From: Nocardioides sp. Iso805N
GTDB lineage: Bacteria > Actinomycetota > Actinomycetes > Propionibacteriales > Nocardioidaceae
NCBI RefSeq assembly: GCF_000364605.1
Contig: NZ_KB822578.1
Span: 1 to 64,000 of the forward strand
Direction of reading: 5' to 3'
DNA length: 64,000 nt
The notes under the pieces are model-generated. The model was not told the origin of the DNA, ran no database searches, and saw nothing but the letters and a program-made list of their open reading frames with translations. The position numbers were made by a program, and so were the translations under genes. Positions 36,409 through 46,258 of the stretch are shown piece by piece; the stretch's first letter is position 1; the number at the start of each line of letters is the position of its first letter.

Positions 36409-37830
36409 ATGACGATCCAGTCCACCCGAACGAACGACCCGGCAGATCCGGCCGCAGGGGCGGCCCCAGAGAGGGACGCCGGCCGGGGCGCAGCGTCGCG
36501 GCGTACGACCGAGGTGCACGAGCTGCCGCCGATCGTCTCCTCGGACAAGGGTCTGCCGGTGCTGGGTCGCATCCTGGTCTACGCCAAGGACCCGGTGGCG
36601 TTGATGCGGCACCAGTGGGAGACCTACGGCGCCGTCTCTCCGTTCAACTCCCTGGGCGAGACCGGCGCGATGGTGCTCGGCCCGGATGCCTGCGCCGAGG
36701 TGCTGCAGAACAAGGACAAGGCGTTCGCGAACGGCTGGCGCAAGATCGTCGGACCGTTCTTCAACGGCGGCCTGATGCTGATCGACTTCGACGAGCACCA
36801 CGCGCACCGGCGGATCATGCAGGAGGCGTTCACCCGGCCGCGGCTGGAGAGCTACGCCGATCACATGCAGCCGGCGATCGCCAAGGGGATGGCCGACTGG
36901 GGCGACGATGCGTCGTTCAAGTCCTACTGGCGGCTCAAGCAGCTGACCCTCGACATCGCCGCCGACATCTTCATGGGCGGTGCGGCCGACACCAGCCGGG
37001 CCGAGATGGACCGGGTCAACAAGGCGTTCATCGCCTGTGTGCAGGCCGCATCGGGCATCGTGCGCGCCGACGTACCGATGACCCGGTGGGGGCGGGCGTT
37101 CCGCGGCCGCAAGGTGCTCGAGGAGTTCCTGCGGCACTACCTGCCGGCCAAGCGCGCCACCGCCACCGACGACATCTTCTCGGTGCTGTGCCACATCGAG
37201 ACCGACGATGGCGAGCGGTTCAGCGACCAGGACGTCGTCAACCACATGATCTTCCTGATGATGGCCGCGCACGACACCTCCACCATCACCACCTCCACGA
37301 TGATCCAGCTGCTCGGCCAGCACCCGGAGTGGCAGGAGCGCTGCCGGGCGGAGTCCGAGCAGTTCGGCGACGCCCCGACGATGACCGAGCTGGAGGGCCT
37401 GACCTCGCTCGACCTGGTGATGCGGGAGGCGCTGCGGCTGCACGCGCCGGTGCCGGTGCTGATGCGCCACGCCGTCAAGGACGTCGTCGTGCAGGGCGTG
37501 CGGATCCCCGCCGGATCCGACACCATCGTCGGCGTCCAGTTCTCCCACCTGATGGAGGAGTACTGGACCAACCCGACCGTCTTCGACCCCGAGCGCTTCT
37601 CCGAGGAGCGCCGCGAGGACCGGTCCCACCGGTTCGCGTGGGAGCCCTTCGGCGGCGGCGTGCACAAGTGCATCGGGCTCTACTTCGGCGGCCTGGAGGT
37701 CAAGTCGATCATGCATCGGCTGCTGCGGACCTATCACTGGACCGTCGTGCCGGGCTACCGACCGCCGATGGACAACCACTCCCTGCCGTTCCCCAAGGAC
37801 GGTCAACCGATCAAGCTCGTCCGGAACTGA
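36409..37830 (+). CDS. Cytochrome P450 (CYP136-like)
   Basis: 473 residues. ATG 36409 is 8 nt after GAGG; a GTG at 36400 is the alternative. I-helix oxygen-activation motif in MMAAHDTSTITTSTM, K-helix EALR (ExxR), the PERF region FDPERFSEERRED, and heme-ligand loop FGGGVHKCIGLYFG with Cys421. The stretches GPFFNGGLMLIDFDEHHAHR and VNHMIFLMMAAHDTST resemble mycobacterial CYP136 (from memory). It hydroxylates an unknown, probably lipid-like substrate and needs separate ferredoxin and reductase, not present here. Followed 9 bp later by an aldehyde dehydrogenase. Confidence 0.92.
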   Translation: MTIQSTRTNDPADPAAGAAPERDAGRGAASRRTTEVHELPPIVSSDKGLPVLGRILVYAKDPVALMRHQWETYGAVSPFNSLGETGAMVLGPDACAEVLQNKDKAFANGWRKIVGPFFNGGLMLIDFDEHHAHRRIMQEAFTRPRLESYADHMQPAIAKGMADWGDDASFKSYWRLKQLTLDIAADIFMGGAADTSRAEMDRVNKAFIACVQAASGIVRADVPMTRWGRAFRGRKVLEEFLRHYLPAKRATATDDIFSVLCHIETDDGERFSDQDVVNHMIFLMMAAHDTSTITTSTMIQLLGQHPEWQERCRAESEQFGDAPTMTELEGLTSLDLVMREALRLHAPVPVLMRHAVKDVVVQGVRIPAGSDTIVGVQFSHLMEEYWTNPTVFDPERFSEERREDRSHRFAWEPFGGGVHKCIGLYFGGLEVKSIMHRLLRTYHWTVVPGYRPPMDNHSLPFPKDGQPIKLVRN

Positions 37831-37839
37831 GGTCCCGAC

Positions 37840-39432
37840 ATGACATCGACGCTCCCGCAGGCTGCCTCCGGGCTGCGCCCCGCCTGGGTCACCGGTGCAC
37901 GGGTCGCCTCGTGGCTGCGCTGGGTGCACACCTCCGTGTCGGGCGGCACCGAGACCCGGACCGCGCTGGCGCCGTACGACGCGTTGCCGACGGTGCCGGT
38001 GCCAGTGAGCACCGTGGCCGACCTGCAGGCGGCCGTGGTGGCGGCGCGGGACGCCCAGCCGGCCTGGTCGGCCCTGCCCTACGGCGCCCGCGCCGAGGTG
38101 ATGCTGCGCTTCCACGACCTGCTGCTGGAGCGGCAGGACGAGGTGATGGACCTGATCCAGTGGGAGATGGGCAAGGCCCGCTTCCATGCGTGGCAGGAGG
38201 TGCTGCAGGTCGCCAACCTGGCCCGGCACTACTCCCGGCACGGCGAGACCTACCTCAAGACCCGCAAGGTCCGCGGCGTGATCCCGGTGGTGACCAGCGC
38301 CAAGGAGGTGCGGGTGCCCAAGGGCGTCGTCGGCTTCATCTCGCCGTGGAACTACCCCTTCTACCTGGGCGTCGGCGACCTCATCCCGGCGCTGCTGGCC
38401 GGGAACACAGCCGTCGGCAAGGCTGACCCGCAGACGCCGCTGACCCTGTTGTGGGCGCGGGCGCTGCTGGCCGAGGCCGGCCTGCCCGAACACGTCTGGG
38501 AGGTCGTCGCCGGCGACGGTCCGACGCTGGGCCAGGCGCTGATCGAGGAGGTCGACTACCTCTGCTTCACCGGCTCCACCGCCACCGGCCGGATCGTCGC
38601 GCAGCGGGCGGCGCGGCGGCTGATCGGTGCCTCGCTCGAGCTAGGCGGCAAGAACCCACTCATCGTCCGAGCCGATGCCAAGCTCGACGTGGCGGCGCGC
38701 GGCGCCGTCGAGGCGGCGTTCGCGAACACCGGCCAGATGTGCATCCACATCGAACGGGTGATCGTCCATCAAGACGTCTACGACGACTTCGTGGCGGTGT
38801 TGCTGGCTGCCACCGGCGCGCAGCGGATCGGGCAGTCGTTCGACTTCGGCCACGACGTCGGGTCGCTCGCCTCGCAGGCCCAGCTGGAGAAGGTCGTCGC
38901 GCACGTCGACGATGCGGTCGCCAAGGGCGCCAGCGTGCTCGCCGGCGGCAGGGCCCGCCCCGACCTGGGTCCGTACGTCTACGAGCCGACCGTGCTCGCC
39001 GATGTCACCGAGGAGATGGACCTGTGCCTGGGGGAGACGTTCGGGCCGGTGGTCGCCCTCTACCGCGCCGCCGATGACGAGGACGCGATCGCGATGGCCA
39101 ACCGAGGCCGGCAGGGCCTGTCGGCGAGCATCTTCAGCAAGGACATCGCCGCGGCCGAGGCCCTGGCGCCACGCATCCGCGCCGGCTCGGTGAACATCAA
39201 CGACGGCGCGTCGCTGGCAGCCGGCACGGTCGAGGCCGGAATGGGCGGGATGGGCGAGAGCGGCCTGGGGCGACGACACGGCGCGGAGGGCATCAAGCGG
39301 TTCACCGAGTCCCAGACGGTGGTCTCCTCCAAGATCGGTCCGGTCGGGCCACCGCCGGGGATGTCGGTGGAGAGGTTCATCGCGCTGGGCAACGGCCAGC
39401 TCAAGCTGTTGCGTCGGCTCCGGGCCAGGTGA
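37840..39432 (+). CDS. Aldehyde dehydrogenase family protein
   Basis: 530 residues. NAD(P)-binding and catalytic motifs: FISPWNYPFYLGVGDLIPAL, CFTGSTATGRIVAQ, general base Glu267 in SLELGGKNP, and nucleophile Cys301 in NTGQMCIHIERV. Closest in style to succinate-semialdehyde-type dehydrogenases (ETFGPVV; GGMGESGLGRRHG). It is cotranscribed with the P450, suggesting that the P450 product (alcohol or aldehyde) is oxidised to an acid. The N-terminal 50 residues are longer than usual. Confidence 0.92.
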   Translation: MTSTLPQAASGLRPAWVTGARVASWLRWVHTSVSGGTETRTALAPYDALPTVPVPVSTVADLQAAVVAARDAQPAWSALPYGARAEVMLRFHDLLLERQDEVMDLIQWEMGKARFHAWQEVLQVANLARHYSRHGETYLKTRKVRGVIPVVTSAKEVRVPKGVVGFISPWNYPFYLGVGDLIPALLAGNTAVGKADPQTPLTLLWARALLAEAGLPEHVWEVVAGDGPTLGQALIEEVDYLCFTGSTATGRIVAQRAARRLIGASLELGGKNPLIVRADAKLDVAARGAVEAAFANTGQMCIHIERVIVHQDVYDDFVAVLLAATGAQRIGQSFDFGHDVGSLASQAQLEKVVAHVDDAVAKGASVLAGGRARPDLGPYVYEPTVLADVTEEMDLCLGETFGPVVALYRAADDEDAIAMANRGRQGLSASIFSKDIAAAEALAPRIRAGSVNINDGASLAAGTVEAGMGGMGESGLGRRHGAEGIKRFTESQTVVSSKIGPVGPPPGMSVERFIALGNGQLKLLRRLRAR

Positions 39433-39549
39433 GCGCGGAGCGGCGCGCCAGGTCGACCGTTCGCATCTCAGGGACGACGTGGCAGCCTTCGACGAGGTAG
39501 CACGTATCGCAAGGCACACATCTCACGACGAAGAGACGGCGGTGGCGCA

Positions 39550-41076
39550 GTGACGGCAGTGACCGAGGGCCCGGGGGAGCACAACCTGGCCCTGCTGGCC
39601 GAGCAGAGCTTCGAGCGGTTGGGCGACTACGACTCGCTCCACTTCGAAGGCAGGTGGCACACCTCAGGCCAGATCCACGACCGGTCCACCCGGGTGGCCG
39701 AAGGACTGCGGGCGCTCGGCATCGGACCCGGCGACCGCGTGCTGGTGCTGACGATGAACACCCCCGAGGTCTTCGTCTCCTACCGGGCCATCTGGCGCGC
39801 GGGCGCGGTGGTCACCCCGGTGATCTTCCTGCAGACCCCACCTGAGCTGCGCCACATCCTGGAGGACTCCGGCGCCAAGGCCGCGATCCTCACCCCCGAG
39901 CTGCTGCCGCTGTTCCACGGCGCCAGTGCGGGGCTCGACATCGCGGCCATCGTGGTGGACGGGGACGGCGCGGGCGGGACGACGCCGTACGCGGAGCTCG
40001 AGCACGCGGACCCGGGGCAGATCGTGCCGCGCGCCGACGACGACCTGGCCGCGCTCCTCTACACCGGCGGTACGACGGGGCGTGCCAAGGGCGTCATGCT
40101 CTCCCATCGCAACCTATGGGAGGCGGGCCGCGGGATGGAGGCGGTGGCGCGCTCGACCGGCTCGACCCGGTCGCTGCTGCCGCTGCCGCTCTCGCACGCC
40201 TTCGGCCTCAACGTCCTCGTCGCCGGCCTGCACTCGGACGAGCGTCAGGTCTCGGTCATGCAGCGCTGGTTCGACCCGGCGGGCTGGCTGGAGCTGGTCC
40301 AGGAACACCGCCTGGAGAGCAGCCCGGTGGTGCCCTCGATGATGCAGATGCTGCTCGACCAGCCCTACCAGGACTACGACCTCGGCTCGTTGGTCTCCTT
40401 CGGCTGCGGGGGCGCGCCGCTGCTGCCGGCGCTGCGCGACAAGGTCGAGAAGGCGTTCGGCGTCGCGATCCTGGAGGGCTACGGCTGCACCGAGACCAGC
40501 GCCATCGTGACCGCCTCGACCGTCGATGCGAGCCGGCCCGGAAGCGTCGGGCGCCCGACACCGCACGCCGAGGTGGCGATCATGTCGCCCGAGGGAACGC
40601 CGCTGCCGGTGGGCGAGGAGGGCGAGATCTGCGTGCGCGGTACCGGTGTGATGCTCGGCTACTGGCACGCCCCCGAGCTCACCGCACAGACGATCCGTGA
40701 CGGCTGGCTGCACACCGGCGATGTCGGCCGCCTCGACGCGGACGGCTACCTCTACGTGGTCGACCGGGTCAAGGACCTGATCATCCGTGGCGGCTTCAAC
40801 GTCTATCCGCGCGACGTCGAGGACGTCCTGGTCGAGCATCCCGCGGTGGCGTCGGCGGCGTGCGTCGGCAAGCCGGACGCGGAGCGCGGCGAGGAGGTTG
40901 TCGCGGTGGTACAGCTCCGCCCGGGCATGACGGCGACCTCGCAGGAGCTGATCGACTTCGCCAAGGAGCGGATGGCCAAGTACAAGTACCCCCGCGAGGT
41001 GCTGGTGGTGGACGCGGTACCGCTGACGAGCGTCGGGAAGATCAACCGCAAGGCGGTGCGCGACCTCGTCCGTTGA
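39550..41076 (+). CDS. AMP-forming acyl-CoA synthetase
   Basis: 508 residues from GTG 39550. ANL-superfamily motifs: the P-loop [20 protein letters not shown], aromatic/adenine site [33 protein letters not shown] with the ribose-binding Asp, hinge [15 protein letters not shown], and the C-terminal catalytic Lys in [12 protein letters not shown]. It activates a carboxylic acid to its acyl-CoA. Placed 117 bp after the aldehyde dehydrogenase on the same strand, so the likely sequence is hydroxylation, oxidation to acid, then CoA activation. The 117-bp gap shows no other feature. Confidence 0.93.
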   Translation: MTAVTEGPGEHNLALLAEQSFERLGDYDSLHFEGRWHTSGQIHDRSTRVAEGLRALGIGPGDRVLVLTMNTPEVFVSYRAIWRAGAVVTPVIFLQTPPELRHILEDSGAKAAILTPELLPLFHGASAGLDIAAIVVDGDGAGGTTPYAELEHADPGQIVPRADDDLAALLYTGGTTGRAKGVMLSHRNLWEAGRGMEAVARSTGSTRSLLPLPLSHAFGLNVLVAGLHSDERQVSVMQRWFDPAGWLELVQEHRLESSPVVPSMMQMLLDQPYQDYDLGSLVSFGCGGAPLLPALRDKVEKAFGVAILEGYGCTETSAIVTASTVDASRPGSVGRPTPHAEVAIMSPEGTPLPVGEEGEICVRGTGVMLGYWHAPELTAQTIRDGWLHTGDVGRLDADGYLYVVDRVKDLIIRGGFNVYPRDVEDVLVEHPAVASAACVGKPDAERGEEVVAVVQLRPGMTATSQELIDFAKERMAKYKYPREVLVVDAVPLTSVGKINRKAVRDLVR

Positions 41077-41088
41077 TTCGGGGAATTT

Positions 41089-41128
41089 GCAGGCTCGAGT
41101 CCGGAAGTAGCTCCGGACTCGAGCCTGC
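41089..41128. terminator. Perfect 17-bp hairpin after the acyl-CoA synthetase gene
   Basis: GCAGGCTCGAGTCCGGA (41089-41105) and its exact complement (41112-41128) enclose AGTAGC. It lies 12 bp after the stop codon and has no U-tract. Probably a terminator, though its palindromic sequence could also be a repeat-family member. Confidence 0.7.
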
Positions 41129-41218
41129 GGAATCCACGACTCGACGAGGACGCGAGTGACGTTCGGCGCTTTTGCGGCGATGGCCAATATCGAGAGGAAA
41201 ATTGTCGGCTGTCGGGCC

Positions 41219-41224
41219 TAGGGT
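41219..41224 (+). promoter_or_regulatory. Candidate -10 box for the double ABC transporter
   Basis: TAGGGT lies 9 bp before the ATG at 41234 with no ribosome-binding site visible, so the message is probably leaderless or nearly so. Confidence 0.35.
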
Positions 41225-41233
41225 CGACCTGAC

Positions 41234-44200
41234 ATGACCGAGACGATCATCGCCCCCATCACCCGGGCCTCAGGGCCGGTTCCTCCCTCCGACGACCCTG
41301 CCCGCCACGTCGATTGGCGCCGGATGCGCACGCCCGTGGCCGGTGCCTCACTGGTTGCGCTCGCGATCGCCGCGCTGGGCCAGGCGCTCGGCACCGTCGT
41401 CGCCGGGCGCCTGGCCGAGGGGCCGACCGGCCGGCTGGTCGGGCTGCTGGCGATGTTCGTGGTCGGCGGAGCGCTGCTGGACACCGCCGGGCGGGTCGCC
41501 TGGGCGGGCGTGGTCGACCGGGCCGAGGGTCGCTTGCGGGGTGACCTCCTCGACGCGGCGCTGCACCAGCCGCTCGCGGAGCTCACCGAGCAGGCGGTGG
41601 GGGAGATCCTCGACCGGGTCGACGACGACACCCACGAGGTCGGCACCCTGCTGCGGATGCAGCTGTGGATGGCAATGCGCACGGCCTTCGGCATCGTGCC
41701 GATGTGGATCGTGGCCGGGCTGAGCTGGTGGCCGGCCTGGCTGCTCTTCCCCGCCATGGGAGTGGTCGTGGTGGTCGTGATGCGGCCGTTCCTCATCGAG
41801 ATCGCCCGCCGCAAGGTGGTCGAGGAGGCCGCCTGGACCGATCACGCGGCCGTCCTCGAGGAGGGCATCGCCGGGCGCGACGACCTGCGCACCAGCCTCG
41901 GGCAGGCCTTCGCCGTACGGCGCCTCGCGCAGCTCTCGGCGAGAGTGCACGCCCGGTTCTGGGAGGTCGTCTCGGTGGAGGCGCGGCTGGCCACCCGCGC
42001 CGGGCTGCTGCTCAACGGCCTGCTCATCATCATCGCGGTCTGGGGCGTCGCGCTGGTCGGCGGCGGTCACCTCGACGTCGCGCGTCTGGTCACGCTGTTC
42101 CTGGTCACCACCAGCTTCGTCGGCCAGATCAACCAGCTCGCCCACCAGCTGCCCGACATCCAGGCCGGCCTCGGTGCTGTCATCCGGCTGCGCCAGATGC
42201 TCGCCGTCGAGGCGGAGCCGCGCGGCGGCGAGCCGGTCCCGTCGGGGCGGCTCGACCTGTCGATCCGCCACCTCGACTTCTCCTACGCCGAGGGCACCTT
42301 CGGGCTGCGCGACGTCGACCTCGAGGTGGAGGCCGGGCACACCATCGCGCTGGTGGGCCGCACCGGCTCCGGGAAGTCCACCCTCGCCTCGCTGCTCTCC
42401 CGGGCCGTCGAGCCTCCGGCCGGCACGGTCTTCCTCGGTGGCGCCGACATCACCACCCTCGACCTGCACGAGCTGCGCGCTCGCGTCGGCGTGGTCACCC
42501 AGCGCACCGAGATCCTGGCCGGCACGCTCGCCGAGAACATCACCCTCTTCGCTGCCACCCCGCGTGCCGAGATCGAGGCGGCCATAGCCGAGCTCGGCCT
42601 GACCGACTGGGTCACTGGCCTGCCTCAGGGTCTCGACACCCTGCTCGGCCCCGGTGGCACCAGCCTGTCGGCCGGCGAGGAGCAGCTGGTCGCCTTCGCC
42701 CGGCTGCTGGTGCGCCACGTCCAGGTGGTGGTGCTCGACGAGGCCACCGCGCGGATGGACCCGCTCACCGAGAGCCGTGTGGTGGCGGCCGCCGACCGGC
42801 TGCTGGCACACCGCACCGGGGTGCTGGTCGCCCACCGGCTCTCCACCATCGAGCGCGCCGAGATGGTCGCTGTGCTCGACCACGGTCGGGTCATCCAGCA
42901 GGGCCTGCGGGACGAGCTCGCTGCGGTCGAGGGACCGTTCCGGAGGCTGTTGGTGGCCAGCGCGACCGAGGAGTTCGACGCCGCTGCCGAGATCGCGGAG
43001 CTGGAGGAGCTCGAGGAGGCGGTCGCGCAGACGGCTCAGCAGGGAGGGGACGACGCCGGAGCGGCTGCCGCGCTCGTCGGGGTCGGCGGCCGCCGGCGTA
43101 CGGGCGAGCCTCCGCAGCGTCCCGAGATCGCACCCGGCCTCTCGCTGGCGCGCGGCACCTGGCGCGCCATGATCATCAAGCCCTGGTGGGGGCTGTTCTC
43201 GGTGGTCGAGTTCCTGCTCGGCACCATCTTCGCCCCGCTCGGCGCGCTCACCGGCTTCGTCTGGGGCCGGATGGTGCAGGACCTGACGGACGGGCGCACT
43301 CCGACCGGCCTGACGGTGATCCTGGTGATCATGCTGCTGTTCGCGCCGGTCGTGCTCGCCGATGCGTTCCGCCGCTACCCGCGCTGGTGGATCGAGGTGA
43401 TGCTGCGCGTCCGGATGGCGGTCCTGGTGGGCCAGATCCGTCCGCGTCGGCTGCCCCGCACGCCTCCGGGAGAGGTGGTCGCACGCACGATGGACGCCGA
43501 CCGCCTGGCCCGCTACTCCGACCGTTGGATCGACTTCGCCAACGGCGTGCTGATCTCCCTGGTCACCATGGTCGCCGGCGGCACCTGGCTGGCGGGCGCC
43601 ATCCTGCTCGCCGTGATGGCCAGCAGCGCGCTCGCCTCCTCGATCGGCCGTCCGATCGCCGGCCGGTCCGCGGCCAGGTCGTCCACCGCTCGCGCACGCT
43701 TCGGCCGTGCGGTGGTCTCCGCGGTGGAGTCTGCGCGCACCGTCAAGCTCGCCGGCCGCACGCCGGAGGTGCACGCCCACCTGCAGGAGGTGGACTCGGG
43801 CCGCGTCGACGCCGCCGTCTTCGAGCACCGCATCCAGACCCTCCTCGACGGCATCCCGATCGTGCTGGTCCAGGTCGGCGTCGTGGTCGCCTGGGCGTGC
43901 TTCCTCGGCGATGTGTGGGGGCTGGCGACGGCGCTGCTGGTGTCCAACGCCGTCAACGGCTTCGACTGGTTCGGCCGGGTCGCCGGTGCCGTGGTCACCG
44001 AGGCGCCGGGTGTGGCCGCCTGGCAGCGGGCGACCAGCAGATTCGCCGGGGGCGGCGACATGATGCAGCTCTCGCCGGGGGTCGATCTGGTGACGGGCGA
44101 GGCCCCGGACCCGGTCCGCCCCGAGCGCGAGCCGCTGGACGAGCTGCACGTGCGCGACCTGACCGTCGTGCACGACGACGGCACCATCGGGGTCAGCAAT

Positions 44201-44821
44201 GTCGACCTCACCGTCACCCGCGGCGAGCTGGTGCTGCTGCTCGGCCAGGTCGGCTCGGGCAAGTCCAGCCTGCTCTCAGCGCTGGCGGGCCTGCTCAGCC
44301 ACACCGGCGAGATCCGGTGGAACGACGCGACGGTGACCGAGACCGAGACCTTCCTGCGGCCGGCACAGGTCGCCCACGTCGCCCAGGTGCCGCGGGTGCT
44401 GTCGGGGACGTTCCGCGACAACGTGGTGCTCGGCTTCGACAGCGATCGCGATCTCGACCGGCCGGTAGCCGATGCGCGGCTCTGCAGCGACGTGGAGGAG
44501 GCCGGTGGGCCTGACGCACTGGTCGGGCACCGCGGCGTACGCCTCTCCGGCGGGCAGATCCAGCGCCTGGCCCTGGCCCGTGCGCTCGCGGCCGACAGCG
44601 AGCTGCTGCTCGCCGACGACGTTTCCAGCGCGCTCGACGCGGCCACCGAGATCGAGCTGTGGCAGGCGTTGCGTGAGCGGCACACCACCGTCATCGGCGC
44701 CACCTCCAAGCGGGCGGCGCTGGCACAGGCCGACCGGGTCGTGGTCCTCGTCGACGGTGAGGTGGCCGATGTGGGACCGTGGCAGGAGATCGCGACGCAG
44801 TGGGCCCATCTCGCCGGCTGA
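41234..44821 (+). CDS. Fused double ABC exporter (two membrane-ATPase halves)
   Basis: 1195 residues: membrane domain 1 (about 35-320), ATPase 1 (about 340-590), acidic linker, membrane domain 2 (about 640-925), ATPase 2 (about 970-1195). ATPase 1 is complete: Walker A GRTGSGKST (near 375), signature LSAGEEQLV (near 477), Walker B VVVLDEAT with catalytic Glu, and H-loop in VLVAHRLST. ATPase 2 keeps Walker A GQVGSGKSS (near 1003) and LSGGQIQR (near 1104), but Walker B is LLLADDVSSALD (Asp in place of Glu) and the H-loop position reads IGATSKRA without His. So one site is probably catalytic and the other degenerate, as in asymmetric exporters. Substrate unknown. Confidence 0.92.
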   Translation: MTETIIAPITRASGPVPPSDDPARHVDWRRMRTPVAGASLVALAIAALGQALGTVVAGRLAEGPTGRLVGLLAMFVVGGALLDTAGRVAWAGVVDRAEGRLRGDLLDAALHQPLAELTEQAVGEILDRVDDDTHEVGTLLRMQLWMAMRTAFGIVPMWIVAGLSWWPAWLLFPAMGVVVVVVMRPFLIEIARRKVVEEAAWTDHAAVLEEGIAGRDDLRTSLGQAFAVRRLAQLSARVHARFWEVVSVEARLATRAGLLLNGLLIIIAVWGVALVGGGHLDVARLVTLFLVTTSFVGQINQLAHQLPDIQAGLGAVIRLRQMLAVEAEPRGGEPVPSGRLDLSIRHLDFSYAEGTFGLRDVDLEVEAGHTIALVGRTGSGKSTLASLLSRAVEPPAGTVFLGGADITTLDLHELRARVGVVTQRTEILAGTLAENITLFAATPRAEIEAAIAELGLTDWVTGLPQGLDTLLGPGGTSLSAGEEQLVAFARLLVRHVQVVVLDEATARMDPLTESRVVAAADRLLAHRTGVLVAHRLSTIERAEMVAVLDHGRVIQQGLRDELAAVEGPFRRLLVASATEEFDAAAEIAELEELEEAVAQTAQQGGDDAGAAAALVGVGGRRRTGEPPQRPEIAPGLSLARGTWRAMIIKPWWGLFSVVEFLLGTIFAPLGALTGFVWGRMVQDLTDGRTPTGLTVILVIMLLFAPVVLADAFRRYPRWWIEVMLRVRMAVLVGQIRPRRLPRTPPGEVVARTMDADRLARYSDRWIDFANGVLISLVTMVAGGTWLAGAILLAVMASSALASSIGRPIAGRSAARSSTARARFGRAVVSAVESARTVKLAGRTPEVHAHLQEVDSGRVDAAVFEHRIQTLLDGIPIVLVQVGVVVAWACFLGDVWGLATALLVSNAVNGFDWFGRVAGAVVTEAPGVAAWQRATSRFAGGGDMMQLSPGVDLVTGEAPDPVRPEREPLDELHVRDLTVVHDDGTIGVSNVDLTVTRGELVLLLGQVGSGKSSLLSALAGLLSHTGEIRWNDATVTETETFLRPAQVAHVAQVPRVLSGTFRDNVVLGFDSDRDLDRPVADARLCSDVEEAGGPDALVGHRGVRLSGGQIQRLALARALAADSELLLADDVSSALDAATEIELWQALRERHTTVIGATSKRAALAQADRVVVLVDGEVADVGPWQEIATQWAHLAG

Positions 44822-44825
44822 TCCG

Positions 44826-44904
44826 CGAGAGGTCACCTTTCGTCGGCCGATGAGTCACTTTCCGCACCTTGAGGGGTCAACTTCCGCCCCGTGAGTGGCT
44901 CGAC
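44826..44904 (+). repeat. Three degenerate 22-nt intergenic repeat units in tandem
   Basis: CGAGAGGTCACCTTTCGTCG starts at 44826, CGATGAGTCACTTTCCGCAC at 44848 (22-nt spacing), and TTGAGGGGTCAACTTCCGCC at 44869, followed by a partial GTGAGTGGCTCG. It lies between the ABC transporter and the MFS gene. Confidence 0.75.
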
Positions 44905-44982
44905 CCGGACAGCGGCGGAATAGTCGCCGACCCGGCCCGGGTTACAGACTGCTGTCCCCTGATCACGTGAGAAAGCGAGCCC

Positions 44983-46200
44983 ATGACCGCCACCGCACCG
45001 TTAGAGGCGGTAGAGCCGAGGACCCGCGACTACCGGTTGGCCATCCTGGCGCTGGCTATCGGCGGCTTTGCGATCGGCACCACGGAGTTCCAGACGATGG
45101 GCATCCTGCCCCAGGTCGCCGACGGCGTCGGCGTCTCGGTGCCGCAGGCCGGCCACGTCATCTCGGCGTACGCGCTGGGGGTGGTGGTGGGCGTGCCGAT
45201 CCTGGGGATGTTCGGCGCGACGCTGCCCCGCAAGGGGCTGCTGCTGGGCCTGATGGGCGCGTACGGCGTGTTCAACCTGCTCAGCGCTCTTGCCTCCTCC
45301 TACGGGCTGCTGATGCTGGCTCGGTTCCTCGACGGCCTGCCGCACGGCGCCTACTTCGGCGTCGCGTCGCTGGTTGCCGCCGAGCTGGCCGACCCGCGCC
45401 ACCGCGGCCGCGCGATCGCCCGGGTGATGCTCGGCCTCTCGATCGCCAACGTCGTCGGCGTGCCGGCCAGCACCTGGCTGGGCGAGCACGGCGGCTGGCG
45501 GGCGTCGTACGTCGTCTCGGCGCTTCTCGCGGCCCTGACCGTGGGGATGATCTGGCGCTTCGTGCCCAAGATCGCGCCGCGGGAGGGCTCCAGCGCGCGC
45601 AACGAGGCGAGCTCGTTCTTCACCAACAAGCAGGTCTGGCTGACGATGGTGGCCGGGGCGCTGGGCTTCGGCGGCCTGTTCGCGACCTACTCCTACATCG
45701 CCAAGACCGTCACCACTGTCGCGCACCTGTCCTCGGACTGGACGCCCGTCTTCGTGCTCGGCTACGGGCTGGGCATGGTCGTCGGCACCTGGCTGGCCGG
45801 CGAGCTGGTGCGCTGGTCGGTGCTGCGCACGCTGGTGCTGTTCAGCATGGCGAGCATCGTGATGATGCTGATCTTCTGGCTGGCGGCACCGGTCGGATGG
45901 CTGCTGTGGCCGGTCGCCTTCCTGGTCGCCCTGGTCGGCTCGGTGGTCGCGACCTCGATGCAGGTCCGGCTGATGGACGTGGCCGGCGATGCTGTCACGC
46001 TCGGCGCCGCGATGATGCACGCCGCGCTCAACGTCGCCAACGCGCTCGGTGCCTGGATCGGCGGCGTGGTGATCGACGCCGGCTACAGCTACCGCGCACC
46101 GGCGCTGGCCGGTGCGGGCCTGGCCATCGTGGGGGTCGCCATCTTGATGGCGAGCGTGTCGCTGCACCGCGCCACCGCCGGCGCGGCCGTCCCCGACTGA
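44983..46200 (+). CDS. MFS transporter, DHA1/AraJ-like
   Basis: 405 residues, 12 hydrophobic segments. [20 protein letters not shown] is the N-terminal signature of the AraJ/YdhP/NepI branch; [20 protein letters not shown] and [20 protein letters not shown] are also typical. It probably exports sugars, nucleosides or drugs. It stands alone between the repeat array at 44826 and trpS and has no adjacent regulator. ATG 44983 is preceded by GAAAGCGAG. Confidence 0.88.
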   Translation: MTATAPLEAVEPRTRDYRLAILALAIGGFAIGTTEFQTMGILPQVADGVGVSVPQAGHVISAYALGVVVGVPILGMFGATLPRKGLLLGLMGAYGVFNLLSALASSYGLLMLARFLDGLPHGAYFGVASLVAAELADPRHRGRAIARVMLGLSIANVVGVPASTWLGEHGGWRASYVVSALLAALTVGMIWRFVPKIAPREGSSARNEASSFFTNKQVWLTMVAGALGFGGLFATYSYIAKTVTTVAHLSSDWTPVFVLGYGLGMVVGTWLAGELVRWSVLRTLVLFSMASIVMMLIFWLAAPVGWLLWPVAFLVALVGSVVATSMQVRLMDVAGDAVTLGAAMMHAALNVANALGAWIGGVVIDAGYSYRAPALAGAGLAIVGVAILMASVSLHRATAGAAVPD

Positions 46201-46258
46201 CCCCAACGGCCTGAGCCGGGTTCGGGGCGAGCCCCGTCGTACTGTCACAATGGACGGC

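Noticed and set aside
36370..38493. 707-codon open frame opposite the P450 and aldehyde dehydrogenase genes
   Set aside because: Antisense shadow; both plus-strand genes have complete catalytic motifs.
41089..41128. Member of the 22-nt repeat family
   Set aside because: It is a perfect palindrome but does not contain the GGTCAC core; a simple terminator is the better explanation.
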